DNA of 64,000 nt, from contig NZ_JPRD01000025.1 of assembly GCF_000817815.1 (NCBI RefSeq), positions 1-64,000 of the forward strand, given 5' to 3'. The translations under genes and the position numbers were made by a program. Positions 19,187 to 27,870 of the stretch are shown here, piece after piece (positions within the stretch are counted from its first letter, which is position 1; each line of letters starts with the position of its first letter). Under the pieces are notes generated by a model. It was given only the letters and a program-made list of their open reading frames with translations, searched no databases and had not been told where the DNA came from. Source of the DNA: Vibrio owensii CAIM 1854 = LMG 25443 (GTDB lineage: Bacteria; Pseudomonadota; Gammaproteobacteria; Enterobacterales; Vibrionaceae).

Positions 19187-19689
19187 TATTCTGCTCCTTC
19201 TTTCTGGATGCCTAGCTCATCGGAAAGGGCGTTGATAGTGTCTGCGCTTTGCAGAACTTCCTTGAGTAGTTTCTCTAGATCACGAGAACGGTCCGCTTTT
19301 GAAAGCAGTACTTTGAGTTGGTTACGAGTCTCAACAAGCTTCTTGAGCGGTTCAACTTGCTCAACGATGGCTTCAGGCTCGAAATCTTTCATTGATGAGA
19401 ATTTCAGACTCGCTTCGATTTGGCTGTCGTCATCAATCAAAACGTTGTCCACTTTGAGTGATAACTCAGGGCCAACACGCTTCATAACAGTATCGAAGTT
19501 GTCTTTGTCGACGTTATAGAAGGTGCGATCTTCCACGTCTTCTTTGTCTTGCTTGTGACCCGAATAATCACCGACGACTCCCACCACAAAAGGGAGTTCT
19601 TTGGTTTCTACTGCGCCATTCGTCTCGACATCGTAAGTAATACTTACACGGTTTTTGCTAACTCGCTTGTGTTGGGAGTTCAGTGCCAT
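19186..19689 (-). CDS. tssB: TssB (VipA), small sheath subunit
   Basis: At 167 aa this is the standard TssB length. It has the family segments NRVSITYDVETNGAVE near the N terminus and LPFVVGVVGDYSG. The partner gene tssC follows with a 1 bp overlap. The ATG is preceded by AAGGAGA at good spacing. Confidence 0.96.
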   Translation of the reverse strand: MALNSQHKRVSKNRVSITYDVETNGAVETKELPFVVGVVGDYSGHKQDKEDVEDRTFYNVDKDNFDTVMKRVGPELSLKVDNVLIDDDSQIEASLKFSSMKDFEPEAIVEQVEPLKKLVETRNQLKVLLSKADRSRDLEKLLKEVLQSADTINALSDELGIQKEGAE

Positions 19690-19709
19690 AATGGTATCTC
19701 CTTATTCCA

Positions 19710-20231
19710 TTAAGAAGCTGTCGAAGTAACTTTCGCTGTCGTCGCGTCAAAGCCCACTTCAGGACCTTTCTCGATTTTGCCGCCTTCGCCTTCGATGTAG
19801 TACGCTTTCGAAATCTCGGTGTAAGTGAGGCTGAATGATTCATTTGGTAGGTGACCATCCGACGCGCCCATGTTGTAGCTCGACATACGCGCAGCACTTA
19901 GTGTCAGGATTAGGTATGGATCTGCACCAGAACCTTCACGGTTTGGCTTAGTCATCACGATCTCGATGGTTTTGCCTTCGCCACCTGGTGCGTAAAGGAA
20001 AGTCGTTAAGTACGGTGTCGCGCCATCACAGCCACGAGAGATGTTCACTTCACCTAGCGCGACCATGCCTTGGTCTGCGTTGTTCGCGTTACCGACGTCG
20101 ATGCCAACGCCACGAACGGCACTCCAGTTCACTGTATCAATAGCAAAAAATCCATCCTTGCCACCGATCTTTTCTACCGTTGCAGCACCTTTTGGTGTGG
20201 TGCCATCAATTCTCATGTAAATAGAAGCCAT
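19710..20231 (-). CDS. hcp: Hcp (TssD), T6SS inner tube protein
   Basis: This 173 aa protein matches the Hcp family in length and in its start MASIYMRIDG. Hcp hexamers stack into the tube carrying VgrG and are secreted on firing. A strong AAAGGAGA lies upstream of the ATG. It is placed between tssA and tssB. Only one hcp occurs in the window. Confidence 0.95.
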   Translation of the reverse strand: MASIYMRIDGTTPKGAATVEKIGGKDGFFAIDTVNWSAVRGVGIDVGNANNADQGMVALGEVNISRGCDGATPYLTTFLYAPGGEGKTIEIVMTKPNREGSGADPYLILTLSAARMSSYNMGASDGHLPNESFSLTYTEISKAYYIEGEGGKIEKGPEVGFDATTAKVTSTAS

Positions 20232-20264
20232 TGGGTTCTCCTTTGCTTTTTAGCATTTTTTGCT

Positions 20265-21716
20265 TCACCACTCGAAATCGGTAATACCGCTCGACGATTG
20301 AGTAGTTTTTACTTCTGGTTGGTTGGTTGTATTTGGAGTGTCGCTTTGCTCTGACGTTGTTGGTTCAATTGACGTTGCACTTTGAGACTCCTCATTAGAG
20401 GCTGTTTGAACCTCAGTCGCAGGTGGTACGGTCGGAACCGACTCTGACACTGATTGTGGTTCAGGAATTGTCTTCAGAATGGTTTGTTCTAAGTTGTCCA
20501 TTCCGGTGAGTTGATTGATATGACTCAGAACTTGGCTGTTGCCGCCTGTCATTTCTTGGAGTAGTTCTGGTAAGCTTAGATAACCCCATCGAATCGCGCG
20601 CTCTAACAAGAACGGAACAGGGCTGTGTGGCTCGGTTTGTTTGAAGTAATCGGCGAGCTTTCTAAGTTCATGAAAAGCGTGGTCGCGATTTTGGATCTGG
20701 CCAGCGATATTCATCGCGGTGGGTGTCGCTAGCTGGTGTATTTCATTTGAAGGAGTCGGCTCTAGCAACGGCTTCGTCGTAATTTGCTCTGCTTCTGGCT
20801 CTGATGAGGTTGGTGCTACTTCTGCATTTTCAGTTGCCTGATAGGTTGTTTCAGGAGAGTTTGATTCGACGGGGGGAGCCTGAGCTTCTTCGGCAATCAA
20901 TCTAAATTGATCATCTAGCGGCCATTTAGAAAACTTGTCTTCAGTGAGATAACGGATCGCGTTAATCAGCTCCGCAATGTTTTCTTTGATGAATTTGAAA
21001 CTTACAGGAGTTGCATTAACGGGTTGGCACTGTTGAGCGATGGCTTGTTCTATAGCATCAAGGTTTTGATAGGTTTGCGCCAAATCCATTAAGGTGTCTT
21101 GCGTGTCAGCGTTGAATAGGTTTTGCGCTTTAGTTTTGATTTCACCAAGCGAACCGTTACGCTCTGCGCGTAGGTAATCGCCAAAGGTGACATCGTCAAT
21201 CAAGCCAGTCAACTGCAAAGGCATATACAGGGCAGTGGTATCGTGAGTTTCGCCGACAAGTTGTAGCAGAGGTTTCATCCGGAACTCGGCCCGTTCTCTA
21301 GCGATGCCAGACTCTTCTGCGCTTTTTAGTTTGTCTTCAGGAAGGAACGGATTGAGCGAGTCCCAAAACTGTTCCACGGTGCTTAGAAGCACTTGCGTTG
21401 CGTCGGCAAGATTTCGATAGGGAGCGTCGGTGAACAACTGACTGGTGATATACCAACCTAGCAGCTCCAAGTCTTTGCTTGACTGGGTGAGGGCGTGGTA
21501 TGTCGCGGTACGCAACTGTGCCCAGTTGTCATCGTTGCTTTCAAGCAGTGCTTGATCGCTAGATGCATCAGGAGTTTCAACCAATTGGCGAAACGATGAT
21601 TGCGCGGCATTGTAACTGTTTCTAAGTGCTCGATAGGCACTTCTATCAAGCTTCAGATAGACACCACTTGGCGAGCCATCTGCGATCGGAGCCAAAAGAC
21701 TATCAATATTAACCAT
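20265..21716 (-). CDS. tssA: TssA, T6SS assembly protein with ImpA N-terminal domain
   Basis: The N-terminal ImpA domain (about residues 5-130, including LLAPIADGSPSG) identifies TssA. A variable, acidic and proline/serine-rich linker follows (about 275-330). The C-terminal part has an FLLERAIRWGYLSLPELLQEM segment, followed by a Ser/Thr/Pro-rich tail. The ATG at 21716 (483 aa) is preferred over an in-frame TTG two codons upstream. TssA coordinates sheath and tube polymerisation. It is probably the first gene after a promoter region at 21717-21917. Confidence 0.92.
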   Translation of the reverse strand: MVNIDSLLAPIADGSPSGVYLKLDRSAYRALRNSYNAAQSSFRQLVETPDASSDQALLESNDDNWAQLRTATYHALTQSSKDLELLGWYITSQLFTDAPYRNLADATQVLLSTVEQFWDSLNPFLPEDKLKSAEESGIARERAEFRMKPLLQLVGETHDTTALYMPLQLTGLIDDVTFGDYLRAERNGSLGEIKTKAQNLFNADTQDTLMDLAQTYQNLDAIEQAIAQQCQPVNATPVSFKFIKENIAELINAIRYLTEDKFSKWPLDDQFRLIAEEAQAPPVESNSPETTYQATENAEVAPTSSEPEAEQITTKPLLEPTPSNEIHQLATPTAMNIAGQIQNRDHAFHELRKLADYFKQTEPHSPVPFLLERAIRWGYLSLPELLQEMTGGNSQVLSHINQLTGMDNLEQTILKTIPEPQSVSESVPTVPPATEVQTASNEESQSATSIEPTTSEQSDTPNTTNQPEVKTTQSSSGITDFEW

Positions 21717-21917
21717 ATTCAATCCATGAATTATTGTTTTATTAAGTCAGAGATAAATCCATTACTCTGGTTTCATAGTTTGTAAACTTGAGTCTAGTGA
21801 GAATTTTCTGAAATAGCTGAGAAAAATTAACTATTTAATAAAAAGTAAGAGGTTGATCCAAAAAATTGGTCGGAGGAATACATCTATCAATATAATGTCC
21901 TGATTTATAAAGGGGTT
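21717..21917 (-). promoter_or_regulatory. Intergenic region between PAAR and tssA, with weak hairpin
   Basis: This AT-rich 201 bp gap is the largest within the T6SS cluster except for the repeat-bearing one. Just after the PAAR stop, AGGGG (21911-21915) pairs with CCCCT (21923-21927) on a short stem, followed by TTTATAAA on the minus strand: a weak terminator candidate. A separate promoter for tssA-hcp-tssBC is likely here, but no box can be assigned with confidence. Confidence 0.4.
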
Positions 21918-22220
21918 TTATCCCCCTATTAGTACAGTGGGCATTCCTGCAACGATACTTCCGCCGTGAGACGTCGTGTCTCCCATTCGGGCTGCAGGCT
22001 TATTGCTTAATAGCACGGTCGTGCTTCCCATCGCGATAGAATCCGGGGTTCCAACGCATACACAAACATCACTCACAGTGGCAGCAGGTAAGCTACCGAT
22101 CAGTACGGTTGGAGCTCCAGGGCCGGTGACCGGACCACCCACATGAGGAATTGGTGGGGTTGCTGGTGTCTGCATCGGACATACATGCATGTCAGTGATA
22201 CGAGCAGCAGGTAACGTCAT
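21918..22220 (-). CDS. PAAR-domain spike-tip protein
   Basis: This 100 aa protein consists of a single PAAR domain: N-terminal AARITDMHVCP, repeated P(T)VLIGSLPAA-type motifs, and the end MGDTTSHGGSIVAGMPTVLIGG. It has no toxin extension. PAAR proteins sharpen the VgrG spike and bind a metal ion. The gene overlaps the upstream reading frame by 4 bp, giving a vgrG-orf-PAAR block that is translationally coupled. Confidence 0.93.
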   Translation of the reverse strand: MTLPAARITDMHVCPMQTPATPPIPHVGGPVTGPGAPTVLIGSLPAATVSDVCVCVGTPDSIAMGSTTVLLSNKPAARMGDTTSHGGSIVAGMPTVLIGG

Positions 22221-22825
22221 CGCACTTCTCCTTGTACTGCAGTTTGTGATTGGCTATCTGAAGTGCCTTGACCGCCCGCAGCAATATTCAGAGCCATCGC
22301 GATTGCGGCTTGATAGAAAGGTTTAGTTTTGTCCCATTCAGGAAGGGCGGCTGCGTGATTGATCGCTCCTGCAGTCGCTTTGGCGTACAGAAATGGATCA
22401 GGCATAACGGGTGGAATATCTGGTGCAACGATGCTGCCAGAACCATTCCAAAATACCGCTTGAGCAAGCCAAGATGGGCCGCAATTCAGCTCCAATCGAT
22501 GAGAGAGATGTTCGGCTTTGCGGCGCAATTCTTCGGAGGGTGAACGCACCCAAGCCATACAAGTTTCGACACTTTGTTTTTGAAGGGGTGACCATTCCTC
22601 ATTGCGTTGATTTAAACACAACGCTCCCCACCAGATTGCCTCCCGGACGGGTAGAGCGTGCGTCAAAAACTGAACGAGATCGTTGTAGAGCTCTTTGTCT
22701 TTGAGCGATTGAATTGCATCGCTGATGCTGGCTTCTTCGTCGAGCAGAGCTTTGGCCTCGTCACTGGCTTTGAATCTCGGTAGTATTTGCCCAGCCGTCT
22801 GGTATGGAATTTTCTTATATTTCAT
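22217..22825 (-). CDS. Unknown T6SS-associated protein between vgrG and PAAR (possibly DUF6931-like)
   Basis: This is a predicted 202 aa protein without signal peptide or membrane segment, except a weakly hydrophobic alanine-rich stretch near the C terminus (ITHAAALPE-type, then AIAMALNIAAGGQG). A tryptophan-rich centre includes REAIWWGALCL. It overlaps vgrG by 1 bp and PAAR by 4 bp, so all three are co-translated. Genes in this position often encode proteins that help load PAAR or cargo onto VgrG. I recall proteins like this being assigned to a small T6SS-associated DUF, but the family name is uncertain. Confidence 0.7.
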   Translation of the reverse strand: MKYKKIPYQTAGQILPRFKASDEAKALLDEEASISDAIQSLKDKELYNDLVQFLTHALPVREAIWWGALCLNQRNEEWSPLQKQSVETCMAWVRSPSEELRRKAEHLSHRLELNCGPSWLAQAVFWNGSGSIVAPDIPPVMPDPFLYAKATAGAINHAAALPEWDKTKPFYQAAIAMALNIAAGGQGTSDSQSQTAVQGEVR

Positions 22826-24807
22826 TAGTTAACCTTTACAATTGCGCCTTTTACTTCACCCATTACGCCGCCATCAAATGTCGCTTTGAGACCCGATTTA
22901 AACTCCGCACTCAAAGAGCCTTCAGCAGAGAGCGTGGTGTCCGCTTTGATGGAAATACTCAAGCCAGAAATGCTGTTTGAGCTGGTTGCTTCAAGCGCCG
23001 TCGTGGTGCCAGAAACTTTGTTGGCTGAAGTGGCTTTGCTGGTGACGTTGGTCCCTTCCAAATTCAGTGCGCTGCTGGCTTTGATGTCGATATTGGTAGC
23101 TTCAATGGCAATGGATGATGAGGACAGGGTTATTTTGCTTGAGCCAACTTTGAGCTCGATAGAATCGTCAGCTTCAATCGAAATCGACTTGGCTTTTTCG
23201 CTTAATGCTTTGGTTACGCTCAGCGAGTAGTTGTCTTCTGTAGACACAGATACTGCTTTGGTGACCGTCTGGCTTAATTCACCCTTGATGGTTTCGGTTT
23301 GGTTGTTTTCAACTTCTTGTGTCAGGTCTTTGGCTGCGTGAAGGTAAAGCAATTCATTGTCTTTTTTGTCATCGAAGTAGAGCTCATTGCTTTCACCGGA
23401 AAGCTGGGTTTTGATGCCAGACTTTGTTGTATTGGCTTCTGCGTATGGTGGGGCATTTTTGCTGTTGTAGACGCTGCCCGTGATGATTGGTCTATCTGGA
23501 TCGCCATTAATGAAAGAGACCAGAACTTCTTGCCCGGCACGCGGCACAAACTGAGCACCGTAACCACTTCCCGCAAGCATTTGTGCGACACGAACATAGC
23601 AACTGGTTTTGTCACCACTTGCGTCTGTATCCCATTGGAACTGAATACGCACGCGACCTTGTTCGTCCTGATTAATATCACCCGCGGTTGAGCCAGCAAC
23701 GACTGCGCTTTGCAAGCCCTGAACCACTTGTTTTGAGCGAGGCTGAGGGTAGTGAGGAGTATCTTTTGGGATCACTTTCAGTCTGGTGCTGCTCTGTGCA
23801 TTTTCAGTGTATTCCACTTCCATGCTAATGACCGAAAAGTCACCAAGTTGATCTTTGTCTAGATGGCTTGAGAGCGAGAAGTAAGTACCGAGCTCGAAGA
23901 GATCATGTTTTGCGCTGGCAATGACACTTTGGTAATCCTGCTCAACATACTCGATTCGACGTTTGGCAAGATTGCTTGAGAGATCCGTCATATCACCGCT
24001 GATACCCAAAGTCGGGTAACGCGTGTTGACGAGTTTAGTGTTGTTGGCAATGGTATTGCTGGAGGTTTTACTGCCGCTAGTGATGAGTTTCGTCTGCGAA
24101 TAATCGTAGCTTGATAGCTCGACACTCGCGCCATGAAAAGCAACGGTAGGGCACCAATCTTCAAGTAAAGGAAGTGAGCCTGTCGGCGTTTCCTTCATAT
24201 CAAATTTTGCAGTGCTGGCTTTATCAAATGGGGTTTGAGCATCTTGCAAAATCATGGTGTGTGAACCACTCGCATGCTCAAAATAATAATGAACGCCTTC
24301 CTCAGCGAGTAGGCGAGAAACGAAGTCAAAATCCGATTCATTATATTGCAAACAATATTCACGCTTGGTCGAAGGCATGCTGGATATTTTATAGTTACCT
24401 TTGAAACCTGCGTTATCGAAAATATCACTGACAATTTCTTGTGTGGATTGATTTTGATAAACCCGGAAAGAATGTGTGTGTTTTAATAACCAAAACCACG
24501 GTTTGAGCGTTATTTCGTATTGGTGATTTTGCAAATTAGAATCCATTCCTAAATGTTGGATCAATGTCACAACTCCATTGTAGGAACGATTGAGTGTATT
24601 GCTGCCAGATTCGTTGAAATAACGGTTTATTGTAAGGAACTGACCTAGTTGATCTTGCATGTCAAAGCCACTGGATACCAGCATTGCTTTGATTTCAAAG
24701 GGCTCTGATAAGGCTTGCTTTATTGTTGCATTACTTATGATATGTTCTTGATTACTTGAGTCTTTTGCAGACATCAAACTAGCCGAACTGCTGTATTTAT
24801 CAGCCAT
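22825..24807 (-). CDS. vgrG: VgrG (TssI), T6SS spike protein without effector extension
   Basis: This 660 aa protein has an N-terminal gp27-like half (about residues 1-350). A gp5/OB-fold follows, with DEQGRVRIQFQWDTD and PRAGQEVLVSFINGDPDRP. A beta-helical C-terminal needle (about 480-660) is rich in alternating Ser/Thr/Ile/Ala. It ends near the needle, so there is no additional catalytic domain. VgrG trimers tip the Hcp tube and carry PAAR. It is the first gene of the minus-strand cluster. Confidence 0.96.
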   Translation of the reverse strand: MADKYSSSASLMSAKDSSNQEHIISNATIKQALSEPFEIKAMLVSSGFDMQDQLGQFLTINRYFNESGSNTLNRSYNGVVTLIQHLGMDSNLQNHQYEITLKPWFWLLKHTHSFRVYQNQSTQEIVSDIFDNAGFKGNYKISSMPSTKREYCLQYNESDFDFVSRLLAEEGVHYYFEHASGSHTMILQDAQTPFDKASTAKFDMKETPTGSLPLLEDWCPTVAFHGASVELSSYDYSQTKLITSGSKTSSNTIANNTKLVNTRYPTLGISGDMTDLSSNLAKRRIEYVEQDYQSVIASAKHDLFELGTYFSLSSHLDKDQLGDFSVISMEVEYTENAQSSTRLKVIPKDTPHYPQPRSKQVVQGLQSAVVAGSTAGDINQDEQGRVRIQFQWDTDASGDKTSCYVRVAQMLAGSGYGAQFVPRAGQEVLVSFINGDPDRPIITGSVYNSKNAPPYAEANTTKSGIKTQLSGESNELYFDDKKDNELLYLHAAKDLTQEVENNQTETIKGELSQTVTKAVSVSTEDNYSLSVTKALSEKAKSISIEADDSIELKVGSSKITLSSSSIAIEATNIDIKASSALNLEGTNVTSKATSANKVSGTTTALEATSSNSISGLSISIKADTTLSAEGSLSAEFKSGLKATFDGGVMGEVKGAIVKVN

Positions 24808-24941
24808 TGCATATCCTTATGCTTGAACTTTTCAATAATAAAAATTTGAAATATAAATACTATTATTAATCAAATTACTCAAAAAATAGCAGTATTAGAT
24901 CTTATTCGCTATTCGATTTATTAAAAGAAAAGGAGTTCTTT
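24808..24941. promoter_or_regulatory. AT-rich divergent promoter region between vgrG and the unknown plus-strand gene
   Basis: This 134 bp region is strongly AT-rich, with runs such as TACTATTATTAATC. It must hold the start signals for the T6SS operon (minus) and the 24942 gene (plus). A strong AAAAGGAG ribosome-binding site lies just before 24942. No specific regulator site was recognised. The composition would suit H-NS binding, which is an inference. Confidence 0.5.
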
Positions 24942-25832
24942 ATGACGAGTCAAAATGCAAAAAAGATGGCGAAAGAATTTTTGCAAAATGTAGAAAAGGA
25001 CAGTAAGTCATATCACAAAAGTTGGGCGAGAAAATTCGGTAATAAATACCAATCTGCCAAGAACTGGGTAAAACGTGACAAGAAAATGGTCGCGATGGAT
25101 ATTGCGCAAAAAGGGGTAAGGACTGGTATCGGGATGATTCCATTTCCCGGCTCGAAAGAGGGGGCAGCCCTGTTGGAAGTCGCAGGTGGTGCAGCGTTAA
25201 AAGCAGCATCTCGTAAAGCGTGGGAAGAGGGCTCAAAGAAAGGCGTTAAATCTCTTCTTAACAAAAAAATTGAATCTGCTCGCAAGCAGCTTAAAACCAA
25301 CTCGGTAGGAAAAGTCGATCACGAGTTCCTGGCGCTTTCTGCGCGTAAGCGTGATGAACACATTCATGCGATTCGTAAGTTAGTGAAGTACGAGGTGAAG
25401 TTGTTACCAAAGCGTTCTGATGAGCTCAGTTTGCGTTTATTCAAGCTTAAAGAGGCGATCAATGAATCCCGTGTGAAACTCAATAAAACCACCATGTCTT
25501 CCACATCGGCTATCGATAACATGCAAGCTTGGACGGAGTTCTTTTCTGCCATCAAAGAGGTGGAGCACTACCAAGCGAAATTGCGTGAAAGCCTGATTCA
25601 AGTGCAAGAAATCACCAAGGATGTGGAGTGGTTCTTGGCGGCTTCTGAAGCAACTACTGATCAGATGAATGCGCAAAACTTACCGCAACTGGAAGAAGCG
25701 TTTGACCAGATCCGCCGCAGTTACGGCAACATCAATTCGCTGAAACAACTGCAAGATATGATGCTAGAGAGAAACCTCGTTGAATCCGGTTTGTTGGATG
25801 AAAAAGACTTAACCTACAAGCTGGTCAACTAG
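24942..25832 (+). CDS. Unknown protein divergent from vgrG, candidate T6SS accessory or secreted protein
   Basis: The 296 aa product is not recognised. The N-terminal 80 residues are very lysine-rich. A glycine/alanine-rich hydrophobic stretch (about residues 60-88, with GIGMIPFPGSKEG) follows, and the rest is predicted helical and coiled-coil-like (about 120-290). There is no signal peptide. A strong AAAAGGAG precedes the ATG. Its position next to vgrG and its own terminator suggest a T6SS-associated monocistronic gene. It could be an effector, a chaperone or a structural extra. No downstream immunity gene is visible. Confidence 0.7.
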   Translation: MTSQNAKKMAKEFLQNVEKDSKSYHKSWARKFGNKYQSAKNWVKRDKKMVAMDIAQKGVRTGIGMIPFPGSKEGAALLEVAGGAALKAASRKAWEEGSKKGVKSLLNKKIESARKQLKTNSVGKVDHEFLALSARKRDEHIHAIRKLVKYEVKLLPKRSDELSLRLFKLKEAINESRVKLNKTTMSSTSAIDNMQAWTEFFSAIKEVEHYQAKLRESLIQVQEITKDVEWFLAASEATTDQMNAQNLPQLEEAFDQIRRSYGNINSLKQLQDMMLERNLVESGLLDEKDLTYKLVN

Positions 25833-25868
25833 ATAAATCCGACCGTTCGTTAGCAAATTAAACCCAAG

Positions 25869-25898
25869 TAGGGAGCTGTTGTGCTCCCTAATTCTTTT
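25869..25898 (+). terminator. Rho-independent terminator after the unknown gene
   Basis: The inverted repeat TAGGGAGC (25869-25876) and GCTCCCTA (25883-25890), with a 6 nt loop, is followed by ATTCTTTTT. Confidence 0.85.
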
Positions 25899-25923
25899 TA
25901 CCTGCTGAATTTATTGGGTTTTT

Positions 25924-25935
25924 ATTGTCGACAAT
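25924..25935. promoter_or_regulatory. Palindrome ATTGTCGACAAT, putative GntR operator 1
   Basis: This is a perfect 12 bp palindrome. It fits the TTGTnnACAA-like half-site pattern typical of FCD-type GntR (FadR subfamily) regulators. It lies 185 bp upstream of the GntR start. Confidence 0.6.
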
Positions 25936-26007
25936 TTCAGCTTGCTCTTATCGAACTGAATGTTATTTCACTCATAAATCACTCAATAACACTATGCCTT
26001 AGTCTAA

Positions 26008-26019
26008 ATTGTCGACAAT
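26008..26019. promoter_or_regulatory. Palindrome ATTGTCGACAAT, putative GntR operator 2
   Basis: This second identical 12 bp palindrome lies 19 bp (about two helical turns) start-to-start from operator 3. The close pair suggests cooperative binding by dimers on one DNA face. Confidence 0.7.
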
Positions 26020-26026
26020 TTGCTTG

Positions 26027-26038
26027 ATTGTCGACAAT
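26027..26038. promoter_or_regulatory. Palindrome ATTGTCGACAAT, putative GntR operator 3
   Basis: This third copy overlaps a possible promoter: TTGATT at 26024-26029 and TATTTT at 26048-26053, with an 18 bp spacer. A bound regulator would then block RNA polymerase. The promoter assignment is tentative. Confidence 0.65.
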
Positions 26039-26109
26039 CTGATCGTCTATTTTATATTCAAGTTAACAAATTGTTGACACTTTGATTTCTAAATACGAGT
26101 GCCTTGAAT

Positions 26110-26829
26110 ATGAATACAGAATTGAAAACTCGTCATAAAGTGATTGTCTCTGAGAAGGAGCACACTAAATCTGAATCGCTGACCGAATCGTTAGTGGAAG
26201 CGATTGTGAGTGGTGAAATTGAACCGGGCAGTAAAATCTCAGAGCCTGAATTAGCCAAGAAATATCAAGTGAGTAGAGGTCCTTTACGTGAAGCTATGAT
26301 GCGTCTTGAAGGGCTTGGCTTGATTGAGCGCATTCCGCATGTTGGCGCTCGCGTTATCACTTTCTCTCCAGAAAAACTCATCGAATTGTATTCAGTCCGC
26401 GAAGCATTAGAGGGTATGGCTGCCAGACTTGCGGCTCGCTATATCACTCAAGAAGAATTACTCAGTTTGGAAATGCTATTGTCGACACATTCCAAACATA
26501 TCGACGAAGTTGAAGGATCGTCTTACTTCCACCAGCATGGTGACTTCGATTTCCACTATCGAATCATTCAAGCGAGCAGAAACAGCAAGCTTATCTCTCT
26601 GCTTTGCGACGAACTGTATCACTTGTTGCGCATGTATCGCTACCAATCACCGCGTGCGCAATCTCGTCCTAATGAAGCACTCAACGAACACAAATTCATT
26701 CTGCAAGCGATTCGCAACCGTGATGAAGAGTTGGCAGAAATGCTGATGAGAAGGCACATCTCAGGCAGCCGAAAACTTATCGAATTACAGATTTTACATT
26801 CTGAAAGTAAAGATAGAGAACAAGACTAG
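26110..26829 (+). CDS. GntR-family (FadR/FCD subfamily) regulator of the methylcitrate operon
   Basis: From the ATG at 26110 the product is 239 aa. An in-frame TTG two codons upstream is less likely, and no strong ribosome-binding site helps the choice. The N-terminal winged helix-turn-helix (about residues 22-85) has EPELAKKYQVSRGPLREAMM, and an all-helical FCD effector-binding domain follows. It precedes prpB by 12 bp, so it is probably co-transcribed and autoregulated through the three palindromes upstream. By family and position it senses a propionate-pathway intermediate, likely 2-methylcitrate. That ligand is inferred. Confidence 0.9.
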   Translation: MNTELKTRHKVIVSEKEHTKSESLTESLVEAIVSGEIEPGSKISEPELAKKYQVSRGPLREAMMRLEGLGLIERIPHVGARVITFSPEKLIELYSVREALEGMAARLAARYITQEELLSLEMLLSTHSKHIDEVEGSSYFHQHGDFDFHYRIIQASRNSKLISLLCDELYHLLRMYRYQSPRAQSRPNEALNEHKFILQAIRNRDEELAEMLMRRHISGSRKLIELQILHSESKDREQD

Positions 26830-26841
26830 AAGGAAATTGTC

Positions 26842-27738
26842 ATGAGCTTATCTCCGGGGGCGAAGTTCAGACTCGCCATTGAGCAAAACAACCCGCTGCA
26901 GATCGTTGGCACCATTAACCCATACTGCGCCATGATGGCTAAAAATTTGGGTCACCAAGCTATCTATTTGTCGGGTGGCGGCATCGCTAACGCGTCTTAC
27001 GGCTTGCCAGATCTTGGCATTACGACACTGAACGATGTCTTAGTAGATGTAGACCGTATCACCAACGCGTGTGATTTGCCGTTATTGGTTGATATCGATA
27101 CCGGCTTTGGTGGTGCTTTTAATATTGCTCGCACTATTAAAGCGATGGAAAAAGCGGGAGCGGCGGCAGTACACATGGAAGATCAGGTGGCGCAAAAGCG
27201 TTGTGGTCATCGCCCAAACAAAGCGATTGTTAGCCAACAAGAAATGGTCGACCGAGTGAAAGCGGCGGTGGATGCGCGTAATGACGAGAGCTTTGTCATT
27301 ATGGCTCGTACTGATGCGTTAGCGGTGGAAGGCATGGATAGCGCGATTGAACGAGCGATTGCATGTGTGGAGGCGGGCGCAGATATGATCTTCCCTGAGG
27401 CAATGAATCAGCTCGACCAATATCAACAGTTCTCGGCAGCGCTCGAAGACGCGACAGGGAAGCACGTTCCAATTCTTGCCAACATTACTGAATTTGGACA
27501 AACGCCGTTATACGGCTGTGAAGAGTTAGCCCAATCCAAAGTGGATATGGTTTTGTACCCATTGAGCGCATTCCGTGCAATGAACAAAGCGGCTGAGATG
27601 GTTTACAAACACTTACTAGAAGTTGGCAACCAAGAAGCGTTGCTTGATTCAATGCAGACACGAAAAGAGCTGTATGAGCACCTTAATTACCACGACTACG
27701 AGAATAAGTTAGACAAGCTGTTTTCGGAGGGTAAATAA
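26842..27738 (+). CDS. prpB: 2-methylisocitrate lyase PrpB
   Basis: This 298 aa enzyme belongs to the isocitrate lyase/PEP mutase superfamily. The active-site loop is KRCGH, and the Mg-binding aspartates lie in VDIDTGFGG and HMEDQV. It cleaves 2-methylisocitrate to pyruvate and succinate, the last step of the methylcitrate cycle. The ATG has AGAAGGA upstream. It is the first enzyme gene after the regulator. Confidence 0.95.
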   Translation: MSLSPGAKFRLAIEQNNPLQIVGTINPYCAMMAKNLGHQAIYLSGGGIANASYGLPDLGITTLNDVLVDVDRITNACDLPLLVDIDTGFGGAFNIARTIKAMEKAGAAAVHMEDQVAQKRCGHRPNKAIVSQQEMVDRVKAAVDARNDESFVIMARTDALAVEGMDSAIERAIACVEAGADMIFPEAMNQLDQYQQFSAALEDATGKHVPILANITEFGQTPLYGCEELAQSKVDMVLYPLSAFRAMNKAAEMVYKHLLEVGNQEALLDSMQTRKELYEHLNYHDYENKLDKLFSEGK

Positions 27739-27812
27739 GGTCAACAAAGAAAAAAACGGAAGCCCAAGAAAAAGATAGATAAACGGAATCTCTAATCCAA
27801 TAACGTGAAAAT

Positions 27813-27854
27813 TGTCTGATTCAAAAGAGCCCATTAAGAGAGCCAAATCAGACA
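27813..27854 (+). promoter_or_regulatory. Inverted repeat in the prpB-prpC gap
   Basis: TGTCTGATT (27813-27821) and AATCAGACA (27846-27854) form a 9 bp stem with a 24 nt loop, ending 2 nt before the AAAAGGAG ribosome-binding site of prpC. The rest of the 132 bp gap is purine-rich with no ORF. It could be an mRNA stability or processing element, or a protein site. Confidence 0.5.
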
Positions 27855-27870
27855 GAAAAGGAGTTCAACA

